The notes beneath the pieces were generated by a model, which did no database searches, was not told the DNA's origin, and was given only the letters and a program-made list of their open reading frames with translations. A program made the translations under genes and the position numbers. From Amycolatopsis keratiniphila subsp. keratiniphila (GTDB taxonomy: Bacteria; Actinomycetota; Actinomycetes; Mycobacteriales; Pseudonocardiaceae): a stretch of DNA of 64,000 nucleotides. Location of the stretch: contig NZ_LQMT02000025.1 in the NCBI RefSeq assembly GCF_001620365.2, positions 123,260 through 187,259 of the forward strand, written 5' to 3'. Shown here one piece after another: positions 8,776-16,748 of the stretch (its first letter is position 1; each line of letters opens with the position of its first letter).

Positions 8776-8920
8776 TATGGCGCAAGACGCTAGCGCCCGG
8801 AAGCCCACCAGTCAATATGTCCGTTTCAGCGGTCGAAAGTCACCGGATCCGGGCGTTGTTGGCGGGTATCTGTCCTGCTCAACCCGGATCCCGGCCGGGA
8901 AATCGTCTACCGTGGTCGAG

Positions 8921-10237
8921 GTGCCGTCCAGCGGGGCAGAACCACTCGGCGCGCGGATCCGGCGGTTGCGCCGGGCACGCGGGCTGACCCAGCGCGAGCT
9001 GGCCGAGCCCCGCTACGACCGCGGCTTCCTCGCCAAGGTCGAGTCGGGCGGCCGTCTGCCCTCAGACGACGTGCTCTCCCACCTCGCGCGTCGACTCGGA
9101 CTCACCCCGGACGAGCTCCGCTTCGATCGGCCGCCGGGCGCCGCCGAAGAACTCACCGACGCGCTCGAGACCGCGTATCGCGAGCTGCAGAAGGGCGGAC
9201 TCGAAGTCGCCGAGCGCGAATTCGCCCGCGTCGAGCGCCGCGCGGCCGGGTACCGGCTGCCGGACGTCCAATGCCACGCCCGCTTCTATCTCGGCGAAGT
9301 CCAGTGGCAGCGCTACGACATCCCGTTGGCGGACAAGGGTTTCGCACACGCCATGGAACTCGCCGACGCCGCTTCGCCCCGGTTGCGCGCGATGATCGTC
9401 AACCGGCTGGCCGCCTGCCGCGCGTTGTCGGGTGATCTGGGCGCGTCGGTCGCGCTCGTCGAAACAGCGCTCGCCGATCTTCGCGCCACCGGTGCGACCG
9501 ATCCGGATGCCGAACTGGCCCTGCTGACCGCGTTGATCCATCCGCTCATCGAAATGGGCGCGCCGCGCCGGGCGCGACGGGCCGCCGAGGAAGGCCGCCG
9601 CATCCTCTCTTCCGCTCACCGCAAGGACATCTCCGCGCGCTATCACCGGCAGGCGGCGCAACTGTGGCAGGAGATCGGCCTGGTCGACCGCGCGGAGAAG
9701 GACCTTTCACGGGCACTGCGGCTGTTCACTTCGATCGGCTACGACCGTGACGCCGCCCGCAGCCGCTGGGCTCGCGGCTTCCTGTGGCGACGGCTGGGAA
9801 AACTCGACGAGGCGCACGCCGAACTACGGCTCGCCCGTGATCTCCTCGCCAAGGCCGGATCACAGGAGGGGGTGCTCGGCGCGACCATCGAGCTCGCCGA
9901 CGTCCGCCGCCGCCAAGGAGAACTCGACGAGGCGGCCGAACTCGCCGAGGGGATCCGGCCGCTTCTGGATCGATCCCCCGATATCGAGGCGCGGACCGAG
10001 GTTCTCCGGTTACTGGGACTCATCGCCCGTGCCCGCGGCGATCTGCCCGAAGCGACCGCGTTGCTCGAAGAAGCCGCCACCGCACAGGAAAAGGCCGAGC
10101 TGCGCGGCGCGCTCGTCGCCACCGCACTGCATTTGGGCGACACGTTGCGAGCCCGCGGATTAATCGAAAAAGCGGCGGAGGCCTATCGGCGCGGTGTGCG
10201 CGCGGCCGCTATGTCCGATTCCGGGCCGTCGGTCTGA
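8921..10237 (+). CDS. XRE-family HTH regulator with C-terminal TPR repeats
   Basis: Cytoplasmic transcription regulator of about 438 residues. Residues 8-60 form the helix-turn-helix (ARIRRLRRARGLTQRELAEP, then VESGGRLPSDDVLSHLARRL). The remaining 370 residues are alanine- and leucine-rich helical repeats of TPR type, which bind peptides or proteins in related regulators. GTG 8921 is chosen because TACCGT lies seven bases upstream, a leaderless arrangement; the open frame extends back to 8777 but that part looks like promoter. GTG 8912 is an alternative. It faces the GH9 gene and precedes the M4 protease gene. A paralogue lies at 16749-18002. Confidence 0.85.
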   Translation: MPSSGAEPLGARIRRLRRARGLTQRELAEPRYDRGFLAKVESGGRLPSDDVLSHLARRLGLTPDELRFDRPPGAAEELTDALETAYRELQKGGLEVAEREFARVERRAAGYRLPDVQCHARFYLGEVQWQRYDIPLADKGFAHAMELADAASPRLRAMIVNRLAACRALSGDLGASVALVETALADLRATGATDPDAELALLTALIHPLIEMGAPRRARRAAEEGRRILSSAHRKDISARYHRQAAQLWQEIGLVDRAEKDLSRALRLFTSIGYDRDAARSRWARGFLWRRLGKLDEAHAELRLARDLLAKAGSQEGVLGATIELADVRRRQGELDEAAELAEGIRPLLDRSPDIEARTEVLRLLGLIARARGDLPEATALLEEAATAQEKAELRGALVATALHLGDTLRARGLIEKAAEAYRRGVRAAAMSDSGPSV

Positions 10238-10514
10238 AAACCATACGAAAGTCGCCATATATCGCACATGGCGGGAAAAACTCTTACTACACAGGGATTT
10301 CATTCCTTGCATGTGGATCTTCGCCCGGCCCGCTAGGCCATCCGGCCCATTGACGGCCTTGTGAGCGGCTCCTTTACTCGAACGTGTCCATCGGGATAAC
10401 TCCAGTTATCCGAATGGGCACGCTCCCCGTCCCCCGCCGTGCACCCGCCCCGGTCTGATTCCCCGCCGCGCCACTGGCCGTCCGGGTACGCGGTCCTGCC
10501 CATGGAAGGTTCAC
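10238..10514. other. Intergenic region before M4 protease gene
   Basis: This 277-base gap has lower GC than its flanks between 10238 and 10310. It contains an inverted repeat at 10385-10420 and the ribosome site GGAAGG at 10504-10509. A 22-codon frame at 10268-10336 has no ribosome site or secretion signal and is not called as a gene. Confidence 0.6.
10385..10420. promoter_or_regulatory. Inverted repeat, candidate operator for M4 protease
   Basis: Arms 10385-10401 and 10404-10420 match at 14 of 17 positions around the core GGATAACTCCAGTTATCC. It lies about 95 bases before the protease start. The position and tight symmetry suggest a dimeric regulator site, perhaps for the neighbouring XRE-TPR protein; this is inference. 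Confidence 0.45.
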
Positions 10515-12782
10515 ATGACCGTTCAGCGAGGGCTCAGAACAGGGTTGGCGGCCGTCGCCGGCCTTGCCCTGAGCATGACGTTCCCGGTGACCCCGGCGAA
10601 CGCGACCACCGCCACCATCCAGCCCGCGAGCCCCGACGCCGTCGCCGCGAGCGCGGCCGACCGGGCCGCCGCGGCCGGGGTGGACCACCTGCGGAAGGGA
10701 ACCCAAGAGGACTTCCGCCGCGTCGGGCTGACCCAGGGTGGCGGAGGACTGTTCTACGCCGCTTACGAACGAACCTACCGTGGCCTGCCGGTCGTCGGCG
10801 GGGACGCGGTGGTGGTGGCCGACGGCGCCGGGCGCGTCCGCGGCACCAGCGCCGCGGAGACCGCGGCGATCTCGGTCGACACCAAGGCCAGGATCTCCGC
10901 GGCGAAGGCGACCGAGGTCGCCCGCGGTCAGCTGTCCAAAGTAGACAGCGTGGTCGCGCCGAAGCTCGTCGTGCTGGCGGGGAACTCCCCCAAACTCGCC
11001 TACGAGGTCGTCGTCGCGGGCACCAAGGCGACGGCCCCGAGCAACCTGCACGTGTTCGTGGACGGCGTCACCGGCGCGGTGCTCGAAACCCGTGACGACG
11101 TCAAGATGTCCAACTTCCCCGCCGCCGCAACGAAGGCCACGTCGAACGAGGTCGGCACGCTGGGCGCCGGGAACAGCTACTACGTCGGCAACGTCACCAT
11201 CGACACGACGAACTCCGGCGGCACGTACACGATGCGCGACCCGCAGCGCACCAACATCAGCTGTGCCCGCCAGAACGGCTCGCCCTACAGCGGCCCGGAC
11301 GACAACTGGGGCAACGGCTCCGGCACCGACCTGGAAACCGCCTGTGTCGACGCGCTCTTCGGCGTGCAGACCGAGTGGAAGATGCTGGGCGAATGGCTCG
11401 GCCGCAACGGCATCAACGGCAACGGCGGCGGCTTCCCCGCCTACGTCGGCCTCAACCAGGCCAACGCCTACTGGAACGGCTCTTCGACCACCTACGGCCG
11501 CTCGCAGGACGGCCAGCGTCAGGCCACCCCGATGGACGTCGTCGCCCACGAGTACGGCCACGCCATCTTCCAGACCACGCCGGGCGGCGCGGGCAGTGGC
11601 AACGAGAACGGCGGCCTCAACGAGTCCACCGGTGACATCTTCGGTGCCGTCACCGAGCACTACGCCAACAACGCCAAGGACGTCCCCGACTACGACGTCG
11701 GCGAGGGCGTGAACCTGGTCGGCCGCGGCCCGATCCGCTACATGAACCAGCCGAGCCGGATCTCGGGCAACCCCGACTGCTACTCCTCGTCCATCCCGAA
11801 CACCGAGGTGCACGCCGCCGCGGGCCCGCAGAACCACTGGTTCTACCTGCTGGCCGAGGGCACCGCGCCGGTCGGCAAGCCGGCCAGCCCGACCTGCAAC
11901 AACACCTCGATCACCGGGATCGGCATCCAGAAGGCCGCGAAGATCTTCTACAACGGCCTGCTGAAGAAGACCTCCAGCTGGAACCACCGCGCGGCCCGCA
12001 AGGCCACGCTGGAAGCGGCGCTCGCGCTGTACCCGGGTTCCTGCACCGAGTTCAACACCACCAAGGCGGCGTGGAACGCCATCAGCGTTCCCGCGGCGAC
12101 CGGTGAACCGGCCTCGTGCACCCCGCAGGGCGACGACTTCTCGGTCGGCGTCACCCCTGCGTCCGGCACGGTCAAGGCGGGCGAGTCGGCCACCGTCACG
12201 GTGAACACCGCGACCACCAACGGTGCGGCGCAGACGGTTTCGCTGAGCGCGAGCGGCCTCCCCGCCGGGGCGACCGCGACGTTCAACCCCGCCTCGGTGC
12301 AGTCAGGCGCCTCCTCGACGCTCACCATCGCGACGTCGGCGAGCACCCCTGACGGCACCAGCACCATCACGGTGACCGGTACCGCCGCGAGCGGCACGCA
12401 CACCGCGCAGTACAAGCTCACCGTCGGTACCGGCGGCGACCTGCGGACGTACACCAACGACACCGACTACGCCCTGAACGACTACGGCACGGTGAACAGC
12501 CCGATCACCTCCACCGCCACCGGTAACGCGGTGTCCCCGGTGAAGGTGACGGTCACCGGGACGCACACCTGCTCCGAGGACCTCCGCATCAGCCTGAAGG
12601 CCCCCGACGGCAGCACGTACTCGGTCAAGCCCACCGGCTCCCTGCCCTGCACCGATCTGGGCACGCGGAACTACTCGGTGAACGTGACCAACGAGGTCGC
12701 GGCGGGCACCTGGACCCTCGTGGTCTACGACGCCTACGCGCAGGACACCGGCACGCTCTCCAGCTGGTCGATCACCGTCTGA
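10515..12782 (+). CDS. Secreted M4 (thermolysin-like) metalloprotease with C-terminal P domain
   Basis: Exported zinc endopeptidase of 755 residues. The order is: signal peptide (about 1-32), FTP/PepSY propeptide (about 60-195), M4 catalytic domain with HEYGH (His at 345) and the third ligand in NESTGDIFG (about 370), then a Thr/Ser-rich immunoglobulin-like repeat module (about 540-640) and a proprotein-convertase P domain (about 645-755) with CSEDLRISLKAPDGSTYSVK. The ATG follows GGAAGG by five bases. The last 210 residues are almost the same, also in DNA, as the end of the next gene. The P domain probably stabilises or targets the protease after secretion. Confidence 0.92.
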   Translation: MTVQRGLRTGLAAVAGLALSMTFPVTPANATTATIQPASPDAVAASAADRAAAAGVDHLRKGTQEDFRRVGLTQGGGGLFYAAYERTYRGLPVVGGDAVVVADGAGRVRGTSAAETAAISVDTKARISAAKATEVARGQLSKVDSVVAPKLVVLAGNSPKLAYEVVVAGTKATAPSNLHVFVDGVTGAVLETRDDVKMSNFPAAATKATSNEVGTLGAGNSYYVGNVTIDTTNSGGTYTMRDPQRTNISCARQNGSPYSGPDDNWGNGSGTDLETACVDALFGVQTEWKMLGEWLGRNGINGNGGGFPAYVGLNQANAYWNGSSTTYGRSQDGQRQATPMDVVAHEYGHAIFQTTPGGAGSGNENGGLNESTGDIFGAVTEHYANNAKDVPDYDVGEGVNLVGRGPIRYMNQPSRISGNPDCYSSSIPNTEVHAAAGPQNHWFYLLAEGTAPVGKPASPTCNNTSITGIGIQKAAKIFYNGLLKKTSSWNHRAARKATLEAALALYPGSCTEFNTTKAAWNAISVPAATGEPASCTPQGDDFSVGVTPASGTVKAGESATVTVNTATTNGAAQTVSLSASGLPAGATATFNPASVQSGASSTLTIATSASTPDGTSTITVTGTAASGTHTAQYKLTVGTGGDLRTYTNDTDYALNDYGTVNSPITSTATGNAVSPVKVTVTGTHTCSEDLRISLKAPDGSTYSVKPTGSLPCTDLGTRNYSVNVTNEVAAGTWTLVVYDAYAQDTGTLSSWSITV

Positions 12783-12790
12783 CCCCCGTT

Positions 12791-12841
12791 CCGTGAAGGC
12801 CTCCTTCCCTACTTTCAACGTAGGGAAGGAGGCCTTCACGG
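12791..12841. terminator. 22-bp perfect hairpin after M4 protease gene
   Basis: Arms 12791-12812 and 12820-12841 are exact reverse complements with a seven-base loop. It begins eight bases after the stop codon. Each arm contains the small dyad GAAGG-CCT-CCTTC. It ends 30 bases before the start of the M28 gene. Confidence 0.7.
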
Positions 12842-12870
12842 ACCATCACCCCAGAAAGGAACACCCCGGC

Positions 12871-14457
12871 ATGAAGTGGGGAAAGCGAATAGGAGCGGCC
12901 GTCGTCGGTATGGCCGCCGTACTGGGTGTCGTCACCGCGCCCGCGCAGGCGACCACGGCCGCCGCACCGGACATCTCGCTCGCCAACGTCAAGGCGCATT
13001 TGAGCGCGTTGCAGACCATCGCCAACCAGAACGGCGGCAACCGCGCCTCCGGACGGCCGGGCTACCCGGCGTCGGTGTCCTATGTGGCGCAGAAACTGCG
13101 CGACGCCGGCTACAACGTCACGTTGCAGTCCTGCACGAGTTGCGCGGGTTCGAACCAGAACGTCATCGCGGAATGGCCGCAGGGTGACGCGAGCCAGGTC
13201 ATCATGCTCGGCGCGCACCTCGACAGCGTCAGCGCCGGCCCCGGCATCAACGACAACGGCTCGGGTTCGGCCTCGATCCTCGAAGTCGCGCTGACGCTGG
13301 CCCGTGAGAACCCGGCGATGGCCAAACGCGTCCGCTTCGGCTGGTGGGCCGACGAGGAGTCCGGCCTGCGGGGCTCCAAGTTCTACGTCAACAGCCTTCC
13401 GCAGACCGAACGCACGAAGATCAAGACGTACCTGAACTTCGACATGATCGGCTCCGACAACTGGGGCTACTTCGTCTACGACGACGTGGCTTCGGTCAAG
13501 GCCGTGTTCGACGAGTACTTCCGCACGATCGGTATCCAGACCGAGGGTGACACCGAGGGCGACGGCCGTTCGGACCACGCGTCGTTCAAGAGCGCGGGTA
13601 TCCCGGTCGGCGGTCTCGCGACCGGTGCCGGCTACACGAAGAGCGCCGCGCAGCAACAGAAATGGGGCGGCACGGCAGGCAGGCCCTTCGACAGCTGCTA
13701 TCACCGCGCCTGCGACACGCTGTCGAACATCCCGGACACCCCGCTGGAGAAGAACAGCGACGCGATCGCCTACGCGCTCTGGAAGCTCGCCGTCGGCACG
13801 TCGACTGGCCCGGACTTCTCGCTCGGTCTTTCGCCATCCTCCGGCACCGTCCAAGCGGGACAGTCGACGACCGTCACGGTCAACACCGCGACCACTTCCG
13901 GTGCGGCGCAAGCGGTTTCACTGAGCGCGAGCGGCCTCCCCGCCGGGGCGACCGCGACGTTCAACCCCGCTTCCGTGCAGTCGGGTGGTTCTTCGACGCT
14001 CACCATCGCGACGTCGGCGAGCACTCCCAACGGCACCAGCACGATCACGGTGACCGGTGACGGGACCTCGGTGGACCGCACGGCGCAGTACACGCTCACC
14101 GTCGGCGACGTCAGCGTGCGCACGTTCACCAACGGCACCGACTTCGCGCTCAACGACTACGCGACGGTCAACAGCCCGATCACGTCCACCGCGACGGGCA
14201 CGGCGACCTCGCCGGTGAAGGTGTCGATCACCGGGACGCACACCTGCTCCGAGGATCTGCGGATCAGCCTGAAGGCCCCCGACGGCAGCACGTACTCGGT
14301 CAAGCCCACCGGCTCCCTGCCCTGCACCGACCTCGGCACGCGGACCTACTCGGTCCCGGTGACCAACGAGGCCGCTTCCGGCACTTGGACGCTCGTGCTC
14401 TACGACGCCTACGCGCAGGACACCGGCACGCTCGACAGCTGGACCATCACCGTCTGA
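12871..14457 (+). CDS. Secreted M28 zinc aminopeptidase with C-terminal P domain
   Basis: Exported aminopeptidase of the Streptomyces griseus type, 528 residues. After a signal peptide (about 1-30, ending AQA) comes the M28 domain with zinc ligands in AHLDSVSAGPGINDNGSGS (about 113-131), the catalytic Glu in WWADEESGLRG (about 160) and LNFDMIGSDN (about 190). Then follow the same immunoglobulin-like module and P domain as in the M4 protease. ATG 12871 is chosen because AGAAAGGA lies ten bases upstream and starts the signal peptide correctly; the longer frame begins inside the upstream hairpin. Endopeptidase and aminopeptidase together would break proteins to amino acids outside the cell. Confidence 0.9.
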   Translation: MKWGKRIGAAVVGMAAVLGVVTAPAQATTAAAPDISLANVKAHLSALQTIANQNGGNRASGRPGYPASVSYVAQKLRDAGYNVTLQSCTSCAGSNQNVIAEWPQGDASQVIMLGAHLDSVSAGPGINDNGSGSASILEVALTLARENPAMAKRVRFGWWADEESGLRGSKFYVNSLPQTERTKIKTYLNFDMIGSDNWGYFVYDDVASVKAVFDEYFRTIGIQTEGDTEGDGRSDHASFKSAGIPVGGLATGAGYTKSAAQQQKWGGTAGRPFDSCYHRACDTLSNIPDTPLEKNSDAIAYALWKLAVGTSTGPDFSLGLSPSSGTVQAGQSTTVTVNTATTSGAAQAVSLSASGLPAGATATFNPASVQSGGSSTLTIATSASTPNGTSTITVTGDGTSVDRTAQYTLTVGDVSVRTFTNGTDFALNDYATVNSPITSTATGTATSPVKVSITGTHTCSEDLRISLKAPDGSTYSVKPTGSLPCTDLGTRTYSVPVTNEAASGTWTLVLYDAYAQDTGTLDSWTITV

Positions 14458-14469
14458 CCATCCGAATGG

Positions 14470-14515
14470 CGAAGGCCATCTCACGAGGACACCCGGCCTC
14501 GTGAGATGGCCTTCG
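14470..14515. terminator. 19-bp perfect hairpin after M28 gene
   Basis: Arms 14470-14488 and 14497-14515 are exact reverse complements with an eight-base loop. It begins 12 bases after the stop codon. The arm carries AAGGCCATCTC and lacks the exact inner dyad of the other elements. Confidence 0.7.
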
Positions 14516-14548
14516 TGCGTGGGGGAGAATTTCGGGCAACTCTTCGAT

Positions 14549-14566
14549 ATCTGGTCTAGACCACCC
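14549..14566. promoter_or_regulatory. DasR-type (dre) operator before chitinase gene
   Basis: CTGGTCTAGACCAC at 14551-14564 is the near-perfect palindrome bound by DasR, the GntR-family repressor that responds to glucosamine 6-phosphate in Streptomyces (consensus ACTGGTCTAGACCAGT). It lies about 95 bases before the chitinase start, the usual place for chitin-gene control. No dasR gene is in the window. Confidence 0.8.
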
Positions 14567-14660
14567 GATCGTCGGTAGCGGGGGCCGGGCACCGCGACCT
14601 ATGTTGAGCCGAACGGCCGCTTCCTGTTCGTTCAAACCGCTTTCGAGATGGGAGCTGGGT

Positions 14661-15716
14661 ATGTTCGGTCGCGTCTCACGGCTGCTCGCAATCACCGGCG
14701 CGGCGGTACTCGCCGTCACCACCCTCGTCGCCCTCGGCTCGGCGCAGGCATCACCCGACGCCGAGGTCTGCGCGGTCAAATCGAAGCCGGCGGGCAAGGT
14801 CCTGCAAGGCTATTGGGAGAACTGGGACGGCGCTTCGAACGGCGTCCATCCGCCGCTGGGCTGGATCCCGATCACCGACGCCCGGATCAAGGACAACGGG
14901 TACAACGTGATCAACGCGGCCTTTCCGGTCATCCTGTCCGACGGAACGGCCAAATGGGAGGATGGGATGGACGCGACTGTGAAGGTCGCGACCCCGTCCG
15001 AAATGTGCGCCGCGAAGGACGCGGGCGCGACGATCCTGATGTCCATCGGCGGTGCCACCGCGGGAATCGATCTGAATTCGGCCACCGTCGCGGACAAATT
15101 CGTCGCGACCATCGTGCCGATCCTGAAGAAGTACAACTTCGACGGGATCGACATCGACATCGAAACCGGCCTCACCGGCAGCGGGAACATCAACACGCTG
15201 TCGGCGTCGCAGAAGAACCTCATCCGGATCATCGACGGCGTCCTCGCCGCGATGCCGCCGAACTTCGGGCTCACCATGGCGCCCGAGACCGCGTACGTCA
15301 CCGGCGGCAGCGTCGTCTACGGCTCGATCTGGGGCGCGTACCTGCCGATCATCAAGAAGTACGCGGACAACGGCCGGCTGTGGTGGCTGAACATGCAGTA
15401 CTACAACGGAAGCATGTACGGCTGCTCCGGCGATTCGTACCAGGCCGGGACGGTTCAGGGCTTCGTCGCGCAGACCAACTGCCTCGACAAGGGATTGGTG
15501 ATCCAGGGCCAGACGATCCGCGTCCCCTACGACAAGCAGGCCCCCGGCCTGCCGGCGCAGGCCGGTGCGGGCGGCGGGTACATGTCGCCGAGCCTGGTTT
15601 CCCAGGCGTACCGCAGCATCCCCGCGCTCAAGGGCCTGATGACCTGGTCGATCAACTGGGACGGTTCGCGGAGCTGGACCTTCGGCCGGAACGTGAAATC
15701 CCTGCAGGGCCGCTGA
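14661..15716 (+). CDS. Secreted GH18 chitinase
   Basis: Exported chitinase of about 351 residues that cleaves beta-1,4-linked N-acetylglucosamine chains. A signal peptide (about 1-30) is followed directly by the catalytic barrel; the GH18 signature DGIDIDIE (DxxDxDxE, catalytic Glu at about residue 171) is intact and is preceded by the SIGG strand (about residue 130). There is no chitin-binding or fibronectin domain, so this is a short single-domain enzyme. ATG 14661 is chosen because GGGAG lies six bases upstream and it opens the signal peptide; the ATG at 14601 adds an unlikely leader. A DasR-type site upstream predicts induction by chitin breakdown products. Confidence 0.92.
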   Translation: MFGRVSRLLAITGAAVLAVTTLVALGSAQASPDAEVCAVKSKPAGKVLQGYWENWDGASNGVHPPLGWIPITDARIKDNGYNVINAAFPVILSDGTAKWEDGMDATVKVATPSEMCAAKDAGATILMSIGGATAGIDLNSATVADKFVATIVPILKKYNFDGIDIDIETGLTGSGNINTLSASQKNLIRIIDGVLAAMPPNFGLTMAPETAYVTGGSVVYGSIWGAYLPIIKKYADNGRLWWLNMQYYNGSMYGCSGDSYQAGTVQGFVAQTNCLDKGLVIQGQTIRVPYDKQAPGLPAQAGAGGGYMSPSLVSQAYRSIPALKGLMTWSINWDGSRSWTFGRNVKSLQGR

Positions 15717-15735
15717 CCTCCCGTGTCGTCCGTCT

Positions 15736-15864
15736 GATCACGCGAGTTCCGCCCCCAATCACGTGAGTTCCGCCTTCAATCACGCGAGTCCCGCGTTTCG
15801 ACCGCCTGGGCTCACCGTGCGGAAACGGCGAACTCGCGTGATCAGAGGCGGAACTCGCGTGATC
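15736..15864. repeat. 21-bp-phased inverted repeat array (AATCACGCGAGTT)
   Basis: Three forward units start at 15736, 15757 and 15778, each exactly 21 bases apart (RATCACGYGAGT). Two inverted units (CTCGCGTGATC) start at 15833 and 15854, also 21 apart. The array fills the gap between the convergent chitinase and DUF3152 genes. It can fold into one long imperfect hairpin. A sister array lies at 43594-43760. Confidence 0.8.
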
Positions 15865-15875
15865 GAAGGCCGATC

Positions 15876-16637
15876 TCACGAGTCGCCGCGCGGGATCGGA
15901 TCGTCGTACTCCCCCGAGGGACCCGTGTACTGCTTCCCATCGGGATAGGGCCACGGATTCGGGGCACAGCCGTGCAGGCCGAGCGTCTGCTGCTGCATCA
16001 CCGGCGCGAGGGCGCCCGGCACCGGGCATCGTTCGTGGCCGCGCCCGAGCCGGTGCCCGACCTCGTGCGTGACCATGTACTGCCGGTAGACCCCCAGCGG
16101 GGCACCGTAGCCGGGCACGCCGTGCGCCCAGCGCGCGACGTTGAGCACGACGCTGTTCCCGTTGCGGCACGAGGTGTAGCCGTCCGGCCTGCCGCACAGC
16201 ACGTCGCGCGTCTTCGGCGTCGCGAGATAGATCGTGAAATCGACGGGCCCGTCGGGCCCGGCCCGCTGCAGGCGCCACCGTCCGCCGCCGGTCCAGCCGC
16301 GCGGATCGGCCAAAGTGGACTCGATCGTCTTGACGAGAGCGTCCTGGCTCACCCCGACGATGTCGGCTTCGGCGGCGAGCCGGTACCGGAGCAACCTCCC
16401 GGCGGACCCGGCGACCTGGCCTTCCCCGGTCGGGAACACCCACTGGCCGGATCCCGCCTCCGGGAAGGTGATCTCGGCGGACGGTGGCGCCAGCACGGGC
16501 TTGGGCGCGGACGACGGCGTCGTCGAGAGGACGGTGACCGGCACCGGTGTCACCGCGGGAGGGGCGACGGAATGGTCTTCGCAGCCGGCCACCACCAAAG
16601 CGCAGACGACGAGGGCCAGCGCCCGGCGCACGGTCAT
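15876..16637 (-). CDS. DUF3152 lipoprotein with metzincin-like zinc motif
   Basis: Predicted lipoprotein of 253 residues. The N terminus has a short hydrophobic stretch and lipobox LVVAGC (Cys about residue 19), then a Pro/Thr/Val-rich spacer and the DUF3152 domain (about 60-250). The motif HEVGHRLGRGH at about residue 187 has the HExxHxxGxxH form of metzincin-type zinc proteases, so a protease role is likely but not established for this family. ATG 16637 is chosen because GGGAGGA lies four bases upstream; the longer frame to 16898 has no such support. It converges on the chitinase gene across a phased repeat array. Confidence 0.82.
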   Translation of the reverse strand: MTVRRALALVVCALVVAGCEDHSVAPPAVTPVPVTVLSTTPSSAPKPVLAPPSAEITFPEAGSGQWVFPTGEGQVAGSAGRLLRYRLAAEADIVGVSQDALVKTIESTLADPRGWTGGGRWRLQRAGPDGPVDFTIYLATPKTRDVLCGRPDGYTSCRNGNSVVLNVARWAHGVPGYGAPLGVYRQYMVTHEVGHRLGRGHERCPVPGALAPVMQQQTLGLHGCAPNPWPYPDGKQYTGPSGEYDDPIPRGDS

Positions 16638-16748
16638 CGGTCCTCCCGGAGGTCTTCGGTCACGTCCGGGGATACGAGCAGGGGCCGGGAGAAGTTGTGG
16701 GACCGCGCGCGCAACCTTTCGGCGCGCTCGCCCGTATCGTTCTCGGTC

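Noticed and set aside
10268..10336. 22-codon frame downstream of the XRE-TPR gene as a possible signal peptide pheromone
   Set aside because: No ribosome site, no hydrophobic leader and no secretion signal; it is a chance frame in an AT-richer gap.
15736..15864. Possible CRISPR array because of regular repeats
   Set aside because: Repeat words are 12 bases with about nine-base gaps, they invert in the middle, and no cas genes are present. The same pattern recurs at 43594.
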